From an uncultured Arachnia sp. (GTDB lineage: Bacteria; Actinomycetota; Actinomycetes; Propionibacteriales; Propionibacteriaceae): a stretch of DNA of 9,190 nucleotides. Shown piece after piece: positions 1-5,639 of this stretch. Each line of letters opens with the position of its first letter. Position 1 is the stretch's first letter. The notes under the pieces are model-generated. The model had not been told where the DNA came from, made no database searches, and saw only the letters and a list, made by a program, of their open reading frames with translations. The stretch is from assembly GCA_934636715.1 (NCBI GenBank), contig CAKUBE010000026.1, positions 1-9,190 of the forward strand, given 5' to 3'. The position numbers were made by a program, and so were the translations under genes.

Positions 1-285
1 GTGCAGCCCGCCCACCACGCCGTCGGCGTAGGCCCGGACGGCGCCGGCGTCGGTGCCGTCGAGCGTGGCGGAGATCCCGAATGCGCCGGCCTTCTCCACG
101 GTGCGGCGCACCTTCGCCGCCTGCAGCCACGCCTTCGTGGGGATGCAGCCGCGATGGAGGCACGTCCCGCCGACGGGGGTGTCATCGAAGAGCGCGACGC
201 TGAGCCCCAGCTGGGCGGCCCGCAACGCGGCCGCGTATCCGGCCGAGCCGGCCCCGATGATGGCAAGGTCCCACGACGTCGTCAT
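1..285 (-). CDS. lpdA: Dihydrolipoyl dehydrogenase, N-terminal part (runs off the window edge)
   Basis: This flavoenzyme reoxidises the dihydrolipoyl arm of 2-oxo-acid dehydrogenase complexes in the cytoplasm and passes the electrons to NAD+. The 95 codons present begin MTTSWDLAIIGAGSAGYAAA. The FAD-binding Rossmann motif GAGSAG is at residues 11-16, and the redox-active disulfide motif GGTCLHRGCIPTK is at 39-51, with C42 and C47 as the cysteine pair. Both motifs are where the family has them. The NAD-binding and dimerisation domains lie outside the window. The ATG at 285-283 is the start that places the FAD motif at the usual distance from the N-terminus. I see no good Shine-Dalgarno sequence before it; a CATACT box on the minus strand (340-335) could be a -10. 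The gene is divergent from the small gene at 364. Other disulfide oxidoreductases (mercuric or mycothione reductase) share the motifs, but the CLHRGCIPTK form favours lipoamide dehydrogenase. Confidence 0.9.
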   Translation of the reverse strand, partial: MTTSWDLAIIGAGSAGYAAALRAAQLGLSVALFDDTPVGGTCLHRGCIPTKAWLQAAKVRRTVEKAGAFGISATLDGTDAGAVRAYADGVVGGLH

Positions 286-351
286 GCCGGCCAGTCTCGC
301 ACGCGCGACGCCGGCCCGTGGCCCTCAGTCCCGGAGTATGGCGCGCGCTTG

Positions 352-357
352 CATAAT
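352..357 (+). promoter_or_regulatory. -10 box for a leaderless transcript
   Basis: CATAAT matches the TATAAT consensus at five of six positions. It is followed by exactly six bases and then the GTG at 364, so transcription would start at or next to the start codon. No Shine-Dalgarno sequence precedes that GTG, and I see no convincing -35. Confidence 0.5.
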
Positions 358-363
358 TGGCCC

Positions 364-684
364 GTGGGATGGTTCGGACGTCTGAGACGGAAGGCGCAGG
401 TCGCCGAGGAGACCCGGCAGGTGCCGGATGCGCTCTGGCAGCACCTGAGCGAGTTCGCGCGCACCCGTCGCGGCGTCGAGGCCTGGGTGGAGCAGCCGAC
501 GTCGTTCAACCCGCCGTCGATCCTGCTCGTCGCCGCCGACGGCGAGTCCACCCGCCGCGGGCTGCCGAGCGCCGCGGTCGGCTACTCGTTCGCCGCCGAG
601 CACGACATGCCCTGCTACGACGCGGGCGTCGTGCCGTACCCCCAGCGGATGCGGGAGTACGGCCAGCGCACGAAGCGCGGCTAG
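364..684 (+). CDS. Conserved-looking small protein of unknown function (106 aa)
   Basis: I do not recognise a named family. The product is a soluble 106-aa protein beginning (V/M)GWFGRLRRKAQVAEETRQ, with no signal peptide or membrane segment. The N-terminal third is basic and helical. A central stretch (PTSFNPPSILLVAADGESTRR, about residues 44-64) looks like a beta strand followed by a turn, and the tail is basic (RMREYGQRTKRG). The reading frame is open far upstream, but that upstream part lies antisense to lpdA and is not protein-like. I chose the GTG at 364 because a CATAAT box sits six bases before it and no ribosome binding site is needed for a leaderless start. It is divergent from lpdA, which might suggest a link to 2-oxo-acid dehydrogenase metabolism, but that is only positional inference. 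Its TAG stop overlaps the pepA stop on the other strand. Confidence 0.7.
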   Translation: MGWFGRLRRKAQVAEETRQVPDALWQHLSEFARTRRGVEAWVEQPTSFNPPSILLVAADGESTRRGLPSAAVGYSFAAEHDMPCYDAGVVPYPQRMREYGQRTKRG

Positions 685-2180
685 AGCTGGGCGGCGAGCG
701 CGACCAGCGTGCGCACGGCGACGCCGGTCCCGCCCTTCGGGACGCAGCCGTAGGGCTCCTCCGGGTTCTCCGCGGGACCCGCGATGTCCAGGTGGGCCCA
801 GGCGACGCCGTCGGGCACGAACCGCTCCAGGAACGCGCCCGCGACGAGCGCGCCGCCCCAGCGGTTGCCGACGCCGGAGCGCATGTCGGCCACCGGGGTC
901 TTCAGCTGGCCGCGGATGTACTCGGTGAGCGGCAGCTCCCAGAAGTCCTCGCCCGCGGTCTCCGCGGCGTCGAGCAGCAGGTTCGAGGTCTCCTCACCGT
1001 TGGTGATCAGGCCGCCGGTGCGCAGCCCGAGGGCCACCATGCAGGCGCCCGTCAGCGTCGCGACGTCGACGATGAGGTCCGGGCCCTCCGTCCCGGCGCG
1101 CCCGATGGCGTCGGCCATGACGAGGCGGCCCTCGGCGTCGGTGTTGAAGTTCTCGACCCGCTGGCCGTCGAACATCGTCAGCACGTCGCTGGAGCGGTAG
1201 GAGGAGCCTGACGGCATGTTCTCCGCGAGGGCCGCGTAGGCGGTGACGCGCACGGGGAGGCCGAGGTCGGCGATGGCGCGGGTGGCGGCGATCACGGCCG
1301 CCGCGCCCGACATGTCGAACTTCATGCCCGCCATCTGACCCGCGGGCTTGATGTCGAGGCCGCCCGAGTCGAAGGTGATGCCCTTCCCGATGAGCGCCAG
1401 GTGCGTCTTCGCGCCGCGCGGGGCGTAGCTCAGCCGGACCAGTCGCGGCTTGCGGGCGGATCCCCCGCCGACGGCCATGATGCCGCCGTAGCCGCCCTTC
1501 TCCAGCGCCTTCTCGTCCAGGATCTCGACGGAGATCTTCGCGTCGCGCACGTAGGCGCGGGCCGCGTCGGCGAATGTCTCGGGGTAGAGGACGTTCGGCG
1601 GCGTGTTCTGCCAGTCGCGGGCCTGGCACACGGCCTCCGCGACGGTGCGGGCGCGCGCCGCCGCGTCCTTCTGGGTGGTCCCGACGACCGACGACACCAG
1701 CACGATCTCCGCGACGGCCGAAGGGGCGGGCTCCGCCGTCAGCTTCTCGAACCGGTAGGCACCCAGCAGCGCGCCCTCGACCGCGGCCTGGATCAGCTCG
1801 GGGTCGGTGACCTCGAGCGACACGGCGACCTTCAGCCCGTCGGCGCCCGGCAGCCCCGCGACCGCCCGCAGCGCCACGCCCGCCGCGTTGCGGACGCGCT
1901 CCGGCGTGACGTCGGCGTCCTCGAGCCCGACGACGACCGCGCGGGCGCCGTCGATCACGGGCAGCAGGGTGAGGGAGTCCGCGGCGGGCTTCGCGCCCAG
2001 CGCCTCGGCCAGCGCCACGACGGGACGCCCGAAGGCCTTCTGATACGCCTTGTCGAGGTCGGCGGGAACGCCGACGGCGGCGGCGTCGCCGTGGTTGATG
2101 CTGGCGAGGCCCACGACGACGACGTCGACACCCCTCGGCAGCGACTTGGTAACGGTCACGTTCGGGTTCATGCGAGTCAC
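681..2180 (-). CDS. pepA: Leucyl aminopeptidase, family M17
   Basis: This cytosolic two-metal exopeptidase removes N-terminal residues such as leucine from peptides and normally acts as a hexamer. The 499-aa length is typical. The signature NTDAEGRL is at residues 346-353. By comparison with E. coli PepA, the metal ligands are K266, D271, D289, D348 and E350, and the catalytic pair is K278 and R352; all are present, within GKGITFDSGG, DIKP, KFDMSGAA and the signature. The N-terminal ~170 residues form the less conserved regulatory domain. The GTG at 2180 is preceded by TAGGGT six bases upstream and lacks a ribosome binding site, suggesting a leaderless start. An ATG three codons in (2171) is an alternative. 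The gene is convergent with the 106-aa gene, sharing CTAG at 681-684, and divergent from the membrane protein at 2243. Confidence 0.96.
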   Translation of the reverse strand: MTRMNPNVTVTKSLPRGVDVVVVGLASINHGDAAAVGVPADLDKAYQKAFGRPVVALAEALGAKPAADSLTLLPVIDGARAVVVGLEDADVTPERVRNAAGVALRAVAGLPGADGLKVAVSLEVTDPELIQAAVEGALLGAYRFEKLTAEPAPSAVAEIVLVSSVVGTTQKDAAARARTVAEAVCQARDWQNTPPNVLYPETFADAARAYVRDAKISVEILDEKALEKGGYGGIMAVGGGSARKPRLVRLSYAPRGAKTHLALIGKGITFDSGGLDIKPAGQMAGMKFDMSGAAAVIAATRAIADLGLPVRVTAYAALAENMPSGSSYRSSDVLTMFDGQRVENFNTDAEGRLVMADAIGRAGTEGPDLIVDVATLTGACMVALGLRTGGLITNGEETSNLLLDAAETAGEDFWELPLTEYIRGQLKTPVADMRSGVGNRWGGALVAGAFLERFVPDGVAWAHLDIAGPAENPEEPYGCVPKGGTGVAVRTLVALAAQL

Positions 2181-2186
2181 GCCGTC

Positions 2187-2192
2187 ACCCTA
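2187..2192 (-). promoter_or_regulatory. -10 box for leaderless pepA
   Basis: TAGGGT on the minus strand fits the actinobacterial TANNNT -10. Six bases separate it from the GTG at 2180, which would therefore be the first transcribed bases. I see no clear -35. It is half of a divergent promoter pair with the TACCTT box at 2231. Confidence 0.45.
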
Positions 2193-2206
2193 CCCCTCGG
2201 ACAGGA

Positions 2207-2236
2207 TTGGGGGTGGCCGGTCCCGCACGCTACCTT
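2207..2236 (+). promoter_or_regulatory. Promoter (-35 TTGGGG, -10 TACCTT) for the leaderless membrane-protein gene
   Basis: TTGGGG at 2207-2212 and TACCTT at 2231-2236 are 18 bases apart, an acceptable spacing for a housekeeping sigma factor. Six bases follow the -10 before the ATG at 2243, so the transcript would begin at the start codon. It lies in the 62-bp gap that also carries the pepA promoter on the opposite strand. Confidence 0.5.
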
Positions 2237-2242
2237 GGCGGC

Positions 2243-2557
2243 ATGATCAAGCGCGTGGGGCTGTGGGCCTTCGTCGTGGCGGGCCTCGCCGTCGCCGCGT
2301 GGGCGGCGGTGTCCTGGGTGTCGCCGACCGTGGTCTGTCACGGAGCGGTGCTGCAGCCGGGCGAGACCTGCGAGCAGCTGGGCTACTCGGGGGAGCGGAG
2401 TGGGAAGATCCGCACGTACGAGGAGCGCAGGGCGATCGTGCGGCAGCAGGCCCCCTTCGGCGTGCTCGCCGGGGTGGGCATGGCCGGCTTCGGCGTCGTG
2501 CTGATCCGCCGCGACGCGAAGGCGAAGGATCAGGCCTCGAGCGACATCGGCCCGTAG
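2243..2557 (+). CDS. Small two-helix membrane protein with two extracytoplasmic cysteines (104 aa)
   Basis: Function unknown. Two membrane segments are visible, about residues 6-26 and 71-88, with a ~44-residue loop between them. The basic start (MIKR) and basic residues after the second helix (RRDAKAK) put both ends in the cytoplasm and the loop outside. The loop opens with VVCHGAVLQPGETCEQ; its cysteines, C32 and C43, could form a disulfide. A C-x(4)-[ML]-x-P-G-[DE]-x-C pattern after a first helix is familiar to me from small actinobacterial membrane proteins, but I cannot attach a function to it. The ATG at 2243 was chosen because it begins the first helix with a positive N-terminus and has a -10 box exactly six bases upstream; there is no ribosome binding site. 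The last 28 bases overlap the 3' end of the convergent 68-aa gene. Confidence 0.75.
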   Translation: MIKRVGLWAFVVAGLAVAAWAAVSWVSPTVVCHGAVLQPGETCEQLGYSGERSGKIRTYEERRAIVRQQAPFGVLAGVGMAGFGVVLIRRDAKAKDQASSDIGP

Positions 2558-2736
2558 ACGAGCCGGTCCTCCTCGTAGAGGCTGACCTCGGCGACGCCCT
2601 CGCGGAGGAGGTCGTCGAAGAACAGGCCGAGCCACTCCTCGGCCGCGCCCTGGTCGTCGAACGCGTGCGTCAGGCCCGCAGACTCCAGCGCGGAGTGCGA
2701 GAACGCCCCGCTGACCGGAACCCAGCGCCAGCTCAT
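2530..2736 (-). CDS. Small conserved actinobacterial protein (68 aa), coupled to the DUF3043 gene
   Basis: A 68-residue acidic, soluble protein running from MSWRWVPVSGAF to VYGPMSLEA. The pattern of an N-terminal MSWR, a central aromatic/acidic helix (AAEEWLGLFFDDLLREG, residues 31-47) and a terminal strand LYEEDRLVYGPMSL matches a small uncharacterised protein I recall as widespread in Actinobacteria; no function is known to me. The ATG at 2736-2734 shares its A with the TGA of the upstream gene (TGATG), so translation is probably coupled. GGGGAC lies about eight bases upstream as a weak ribosome binding site. The frame continues upstream to a possible start at 2880, but that part is antiparallel coding sequence of the DUF3043 gene read out of frame. 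The 3' end overlaps the convergent gene by 28 bases. Confidence 0.75.
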   Translation of the reverse strand: MSWRWVPVSGAFSHSALESAGLTHAFDDQGAAEEWLGLFFDDLLREGVAEVSLYEEDRLVYGPMSLEA

Positions 2737-3398
2737 CAGAAGGTGTCCCCGCGCTTGATGACGGGCGACGGCTGGCGGAAGCGGCGCAGCATCATCGAGC
2801 GGTTGATCAGGTACATGAGAAGGCCGCGCGTCTCCGCGTTCGGGTGACGCTCGAACAGCAGGCGCTTGAACCCGCGCCACACGAAGAACGTCTGGATCAC
2901 CGCGGCGGCGAAGAGCACCCAGATCGACAGCAGGATGACGTTGGACAGGCCGATGAAGCCCATCGACAGCGTGATCATCGATCCGGCCATGACGAGGATC
3001 ATCACCGGCATCAGGAACTCGGCAACGGTCCAGCGGGTGTCGACGAAGTTGCGCGCGAGCAGGCGCTCGGGCGAGCGCTCGACACGCTCCCAGGCCTCTC
3101 CCCGCGCGGTGGTGCGCGCGGCGCGATCGGCCTTGCGCTGCTCCTTCGGTGTGAGCGTCGGATGCAGGCGCTCCATCCGTGCGGCCTGCGCCTGCTTGCG
3201 GCTCGGCGTCGGCGTCTCCTTCTTCCGCGGTGTCCGAGGGCCGGGCTGCTCGACAGGGGCCGGCGCGGGGTTCTCGACGGCGGGAGCGGCCGCGGCCTTG
3301 CGCGCCTTCTCCTCGGCCTTCTGGCCCTTCGGGGTCAGCGCGGAGATCTGGTCGCCGGAGGTCGACTCCTTGCGCTCATAGGGGCGGAATAGTCCCAC
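2736..3398 (-). CDS. DUF3043 membrane protein (220 aa)
   Basis: Membrane protein of unknown function, restricted to Actinobacteria as far as I know. The N-terminus GLFRPYER is the hallmark opening of the family. It is followed by a low-complexity Lys/Ala/Pro/Glu-rich cytoplasmic stretch (about 20-70), the conserved PTPSRKQAQAARMERLHPTL (63-82) and a basic helix (83-118). Two membrane segments lie at about 125-146 and 152-174, and the C-terminal tail is cytoplasmic and basic. The GTG at 3398 was preferred over an ATG at 3440 for three reasons: the family begins at this point, AAAGGAA lies nine bases upstream (3414-3408), and the likely -10 TAAGAT overlaps the ATG, which would place transcription start after it. 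It is divergent from pspA and followed by the coupled 68-aa gene. Confidence 0.88.
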   Translation of the reverse strand: MGLFRPYERKESTSGDQISALTPKGQKAEEKARKAAAAPAVENPAPAPVEQPGPRTPRKKETPTPSRKQAQAARMERLHPTLTPKEQRKADRAARTTARGEAWERVERSPERLLARNFVDTRWTVAEFLMPVMILVMAGSMITLSMGFIGLSNVILLSIWVLFAAAVIQTFFVWRGFKRLLFERHPNAETRGLLMYLINRSMMLRRFRQPSPVIKRGDTF

Positions 3399-3438
3399 GA
3401 TGCCAAGTTCCTTTGCGGGAGGTGCGGTACGGCGGCCC

Positions 3439-3444
3439 ATCTTA
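3439..3444 (-). promoter_or_regulatory. -10 box for the DUF3043 gene
   Basis: TAAGAT on the minus strand is a good TANNNT -10. A start about six bases downstream (near 3430-3433) gives a leader of roughly 32-35 bases that contains the AAAGGAA ribosome binding site. No clear -35 is visible. Confidence 0.45.
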
Positions 3445-3461
3445 GCCGAGTTGCGCCGTCA

Positions 3462-3479
3462 CTCAGGGTCGCCTCAGGG
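3462..3479. repeat. Direct repeat CTCAGGG, 11-bp period, in the DUF3043-pspA intergenic region
   Basis: CTCAGGG occurs at 3462-3468 and again at 3473-3479, so the units are offset by 11 bp, about one helical turn. The preceding bases differ (a, then c). The pair lies between the divergent -10 boxes at 3444 and 3513. Spacing and placement fit a binding site for a response-regulator-type dimer, but that function is inference. Confidence 0.4.
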
Positions 3480-3512
3480 CTGGCACCGACGCCGGTCGTG
3501 GGCCCCGCGCGC

Positions 3513-3518
3513 TAGCCT
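3513..3518 (+). promoter_or_regulatory. -10 box for the pspA operon
   Basis: TAGCCT fits TANNNT. Transcription would begin near 3524-3526, giving a leader of about 32 bases carrying the pspA ribosome binding site. No convincing -35 is present, which would fit an activator-dependent or alternative-sigma promoter. Confidence 0.45.
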
Positions 3519-3542
3519 AGGTCGTGGAAAACGCATCTTGCC

Positions 3543-3549
3543 GGAAGGA
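3543..3549 (+). promoter_or_regulatory. Ribosome binding site that sets the pspA start
   Basis: GGAAGGA is followed by seven bases and the GTG at 3557. This supports 3557 over the in-frame GTG at 3524, which has no ribosome binding site. Confidence 0.75.
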
Positions 3550-3556
3550 CCCTTCA

Positions 3557-4333
3557 GTGGCCAGCATTTTTGAACGCATCGCTCTGGTCTTCAAGTCGAA
3601 GGCCAACAAGGCGCTCGACAAGTACGAGGACCCGCGAGAGACGCTTGACTACTCGTACCAGAAGCAGCTGGAGCTGCTCCAGAACGTGCGCCGCGGCGTC
3701 GCGGATGTGGCCACGAGCCGCAAGCGCGTCGAACTCCAGGCCACGAAGATGAGCAGCGAGGTCGAGCGGCTCCAGTCCGCCGCCCAGCGCGCGCTCGAGT
3801 CGAACCGCGAGGACCTGGCGCGCGAGGCGCTGACCCGCAAGGCCGGGCTGCAGGAGCAGCTGAACGATCTGCAGACGCAGCACGCGCAGCTCCAGGCCGA
3901 GGAGGAGAAGCTCGTCCGGGCCAGCTCCCGCCTCCAGGCGAAGGTCGACGCCTTCCGCACCCGCAAGGAGACCATCAAGGCCACCTACTCCGCGGCCGAG
4001 GCGCAGACCAGGATCAACGAGGCCTTCACCGGCATCTCGGAGGAGATGAGCGACGTCGGCCTCGCCATCCAGCGGGCCGAGGACAAGACGCTGCAGCTGC
4101 AGGCGCGCGCGTCCGCCGTCGACGAGCTGCTCGCCTCCGGCGCGCTCGACGATCCCACGGGCACGGTGAAGGACGACATCACCCGCGAGCTCGACATGCT
4201 CGCCGCCGACTCGTCGATCGAGAGCGAGCTGGCCGCCATGAAGGCGCAGCTCTCCGGCGGTCCCGCGGCCCGTCCCGAGCTCCAGGCCGCGCCGGAAGCC
4301 GCGGCGCCGGCCGGGGAGGAGCCGCAGGCATGA
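3557..4333 (+). CDS. pspA: Phage shock protein A (PspA/IM30 family)
   Basis: PspA is a peripheral, ESCRT-III-like protein that assembles on the cytoplasmic face of the membrane and limits damage and proton leakage under envelope stress. The 258-aa product opens with the membrane-binding amphipathic helix MASIFERIALVFKSKANKAL (1-20). The conserved EDPRETLDYSYQKQLELL (24-41) and VRRGVADVATSRKR (44-57) follow. The protein is then almost continuous coiled coil from about residue 35 to 145, with a second helical part from 147 to 232. The last ~25 residues are a disordered Ala/Pro/Glu tail. Length and layout match actinobacterial PspA. The start follows from the strong ribosome binding site and from the amphipathic helix needing to be N-terminal. 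No PspBC-type regulators are in the window. The gene heads an operon with pspAA, overlapping it by ATGA. Confidence 0.95.
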   Translation: MASIFERIALVFKSKANKALDKYEDPRETLDYSYQKQLELLQNVRRGVADVATSRKRVELQATKMSSEVERLQSAAQRALESNREDLAREALTRKAGLQEQLNDLQTQHAQLQAEEEKLVRASSRLQAKVDAFRTRKETIKATYSAAEAQTRINEAFTGISEEMSDVGLAIQRAEDKTLQLQARASAVDELLASGALDDPTGTVKDDITRELDMLAADSSIESELAAMKAQLSGGPAARPELQAAPEAAAPAGEEPQA

Positions 4334-4662
4334 TCGTTCGCATCATGGGCCAGGGCCAGTGGGTCATGGCGCCGGAGCACCTGCTCGAACTGAACGAACT
4401 GGACCGCGCGCTGGAGGCCTCCGTCGAGGCGGGGGACGAGGCCGGCATGGTCGAGGCGCTCGCCAGGCTGATCGACGGCGTGCAGCGGTTGGGCACCGAA
4501 GTGCCGGAGGACGTGATCGTCGAGTCCGACCTCGTCCTCCCCGACACCGACATCTCGCTCGAGGAGGTCCGGGCGCTGCTCGCGTCCACGAGCGAGTTCT
4601 ACGGGCTGATCCCCGACGCGCACGACGAGCTGAGCGAGTCCGACGAGGCCGCAGACCTGTGA
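4330..4662 (+). CDS. pspAA: PspA-associated protein PspAA
   Basis: A 110-aa soluble protein of the PspAA family, found beside pspA in many Actinobacteria and other Gram-positive or archaeal genomes; it is thought to act with PspA, but its biochemical role is not settled. The sequence shows the family opening MIVRIMGQGQWVM (1-13), then a helical LNELDRALEASVEAGDEA (about 21-38), GTEVPEDVI (55-63), the conserved SDLVLPDTDISLEEVRALL (66-84) and an acidic tail after GLIPD. Its ATG overlaps the pspA stop (ATGA), so the two are likely translated together in similar amounts. Its own TGA overlaps the next start as GTGA. Confidence 0.92.
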   Translation: MIVRIMGQGQWVMAPEHLLELNELDRALEASVEAGDEAGMVEALARLIDGVQRLGTEVPEDVIVESDLVLPDTDISLEEVRALLASTSEFYGLIPDAHDELSESDEAADL

Positions 4663-5552
4663 GGGTGGTCGTCGCCTGCGACGCGACGGCCGGCCTGAGC
4701 CCCCGCGCCGCCTCAGAGGCGGTGGCGGGGGCCTTCGCGCGCGAGGGAGCCACTGTGGCGGTCGTGCCGCTCGGCGCCGACGGCGACGCGTTCCGTGAGG
4801 CGCTCGCCGCCGCCGCACCGGATGCCGCTCTCGTCGCTCCCCGCGACAACGCCGATCTCGCCGACGTGCTGCGCGACCCGCGCGACGGCGTCGTCGTGGA
4901 TCTCACGGACTACCGGGCCGACGACCTCGGCCGGTCCGCGGTCATGCGCCTCGGGCCGGACCCTCGTTCCGCGTTCGACGCGGCGAGGGCCGCCTGGTCC
5001 GGGCGCCGGCTCGCGGCGGTCGTCGCCGCCGACGAGGTGGACCGGCCGCTGACCGGCCTGAGCGGGCTCGCCTCGACGGTGGGCCGGGCCGAGGGGCTCG
5101 ACCTCTCCGGCGTGCTGGCGGCCGACGCAACCGCGGAGGCGTGGGCGTCCGAGCTGGGCCTGACGCCCGGCCCGGGGTCCGGGGCCGCGTGGGGGGCGGG
5201 GCTCCTGCTCGCGGGCCTCGGCGCGACGATCGTGCACCCGCTCGCGCTGCTGACCGAGCGGTTCGGCCTCGCCCGCACCGTCGGCCAGGCCGACGTCGTC
5301 GTGACGGGGGCGGAGTCGCTCGACTTCCATGCCGTCGGCGGGCCCGTCGTGAAGCACATGGTGGCGCTGGCGGGGGAGGCGCTCCGGCCCGCGATCGCGG
5401 TGGTGGGGCGCAACTTCGTGTCGTCGCGGGAGCTGCGGCTGGTGGGCATCGAGTCGGCCTACCCGGCCATCGACACGGCAGGGGAGATGCCGTCGACGCC
5501 GGAGCAGCTCGGCCGCGTCGCGGCCCGGGTGGCGTCCACCTGGCGCTGGTGA
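4659..5552 (+). CDS. Glycerate-kinase-fold protein, shortened and with degenerate active-site motifs
   Basis: The overall pattern is that of the glycerate kinase family GlxK/GarK: an N-terminal strand with a loop and SP-x(3)-S-E-A-V helix (MRVVVACDATAGLSPRAASE), a glycine-rich GPGSGAAWGAGLLLAGLGA (171-189), VVVTGAESLD (213-222) and a C-terminal nucleotide-fold stretch. It is 297 aa against about 370-380 usual. Normal members read D-S-F-K-G near the N-terminus, TGEGRLD and a following Q-T-x(2)-GK. Here these are DATAG, TGAESLD and HAVGGP, so the lysines usually seen at these two places are missing. It most resembles the actinobacterial homologue next to hesB/erpA (Rv2205c-like, from memory), which itself departs from true glycerate kinases. 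Glycerate phosphorylation is therefore doubtful. The GTG start overlaps the pspAA stop (GTGA), making it the third gene of the pspA operon. Confidence 0.75.
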   Translation: MRVVVACDATAGLSPRAASEAVAGAFAREGATVAVVPLGADGDAFREALAAAAPDAALVAPRDNADLADVLRDPRDGVVVDLTDYRADDLGRSAVMRLGPDPRSAFDAARAAWSGRRLAAVVAADEVDRPLTGLSGLASTVGRAEGLDLSGVLAADATAEAWASELGLTPGPGSGAAWGAGLLLAGLGATIVHPLALLTERFGLARTVGQADVVVTGAESLDFHAVGGPVVKHMVALAGEALRPAIAVVGRNFVSSRELRLVGIESAYPAIDTAGEMPSTPEQLGRVAARVASTWRW

Positions 5553-5586
5553 ACTGGGCGGGCTGGGGAACTGGCCGGTCGCCGCG

Positions 5587-5592
5587 TACAAT
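5587..5592 (+). promoter_or_regulatory. -10 box for the erpA gene
   Basis: TACAAT matches the -10 consensus at five of six positions. A weak -35 candidate (TGGGGA, 5564-5569) lies 17 bases upstream. Transcription would start near 5598-5599, giving a leader of about 41 bases. No terminator separates the preceding operon, so read-through is also possible. Confidence 0.55.
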
Positions 5593-5627
5593 CTTCTCGT
5601 CAGATACGAACCCAAGACTTCTAGAAC

Positions 5628-5633
5628 GGGGAG
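5628..5633 (+). promoter_or_regulatory. Ribosome binding site of erpA
   Basis: GGGGAG is followed by six bases and the GTG at 5640, which fixes the start of the Fe-S carrier gene. Confidence 0.6.
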
Positions 5634-5639
5634 CCTCTC

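Noticed and set aside
1..363. Upstream extension of the 106-aa gene to the window start
   Set aside because: The extra part is antisense to lpdA and not protein-like, while a -10 box lies just before the GTG at 364.
357..1211. 284-codon plus-strand open frame across the pepA 3' half
   Set aside because: Arg/Ala/Gly-rich shadow without domains; the pepA active-site motifs on the minus strand account for the region.
2737..2880. Longer form of the 68-aa protein starting at 2880
   Set aside because: The added 48 residues are the DUF3043 coding strand read in another frame; the family-like protein begins at the coupled ATG 2736.
3399..3440. ATG at 3440 as the DUF3043 start
   Set aside because: The extra 14 residues precede the family's normal GLFRPYER opening, and the -10 TAAGAT overlaps this ATG, whereas GTG 3398 has a good ribosome binding site.
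3481..3495. TGGCAC-like sigma-54 element upstream of pspA
   Set aside because: E. coli pspA is sigma-54 dependent, but here the matching -12 TTGC element is absent (CCGGT instead), and Actinobacteria generally lack sigma-54.
5561..5592. GGGAACTGG upstream of erpA as a stress-sigma (SigE/SigH-type) -35
   Set aside because: No GTT-type -10 follows at the needed spacing; TACAAT at 5587 fits a housekeeping promoter better.
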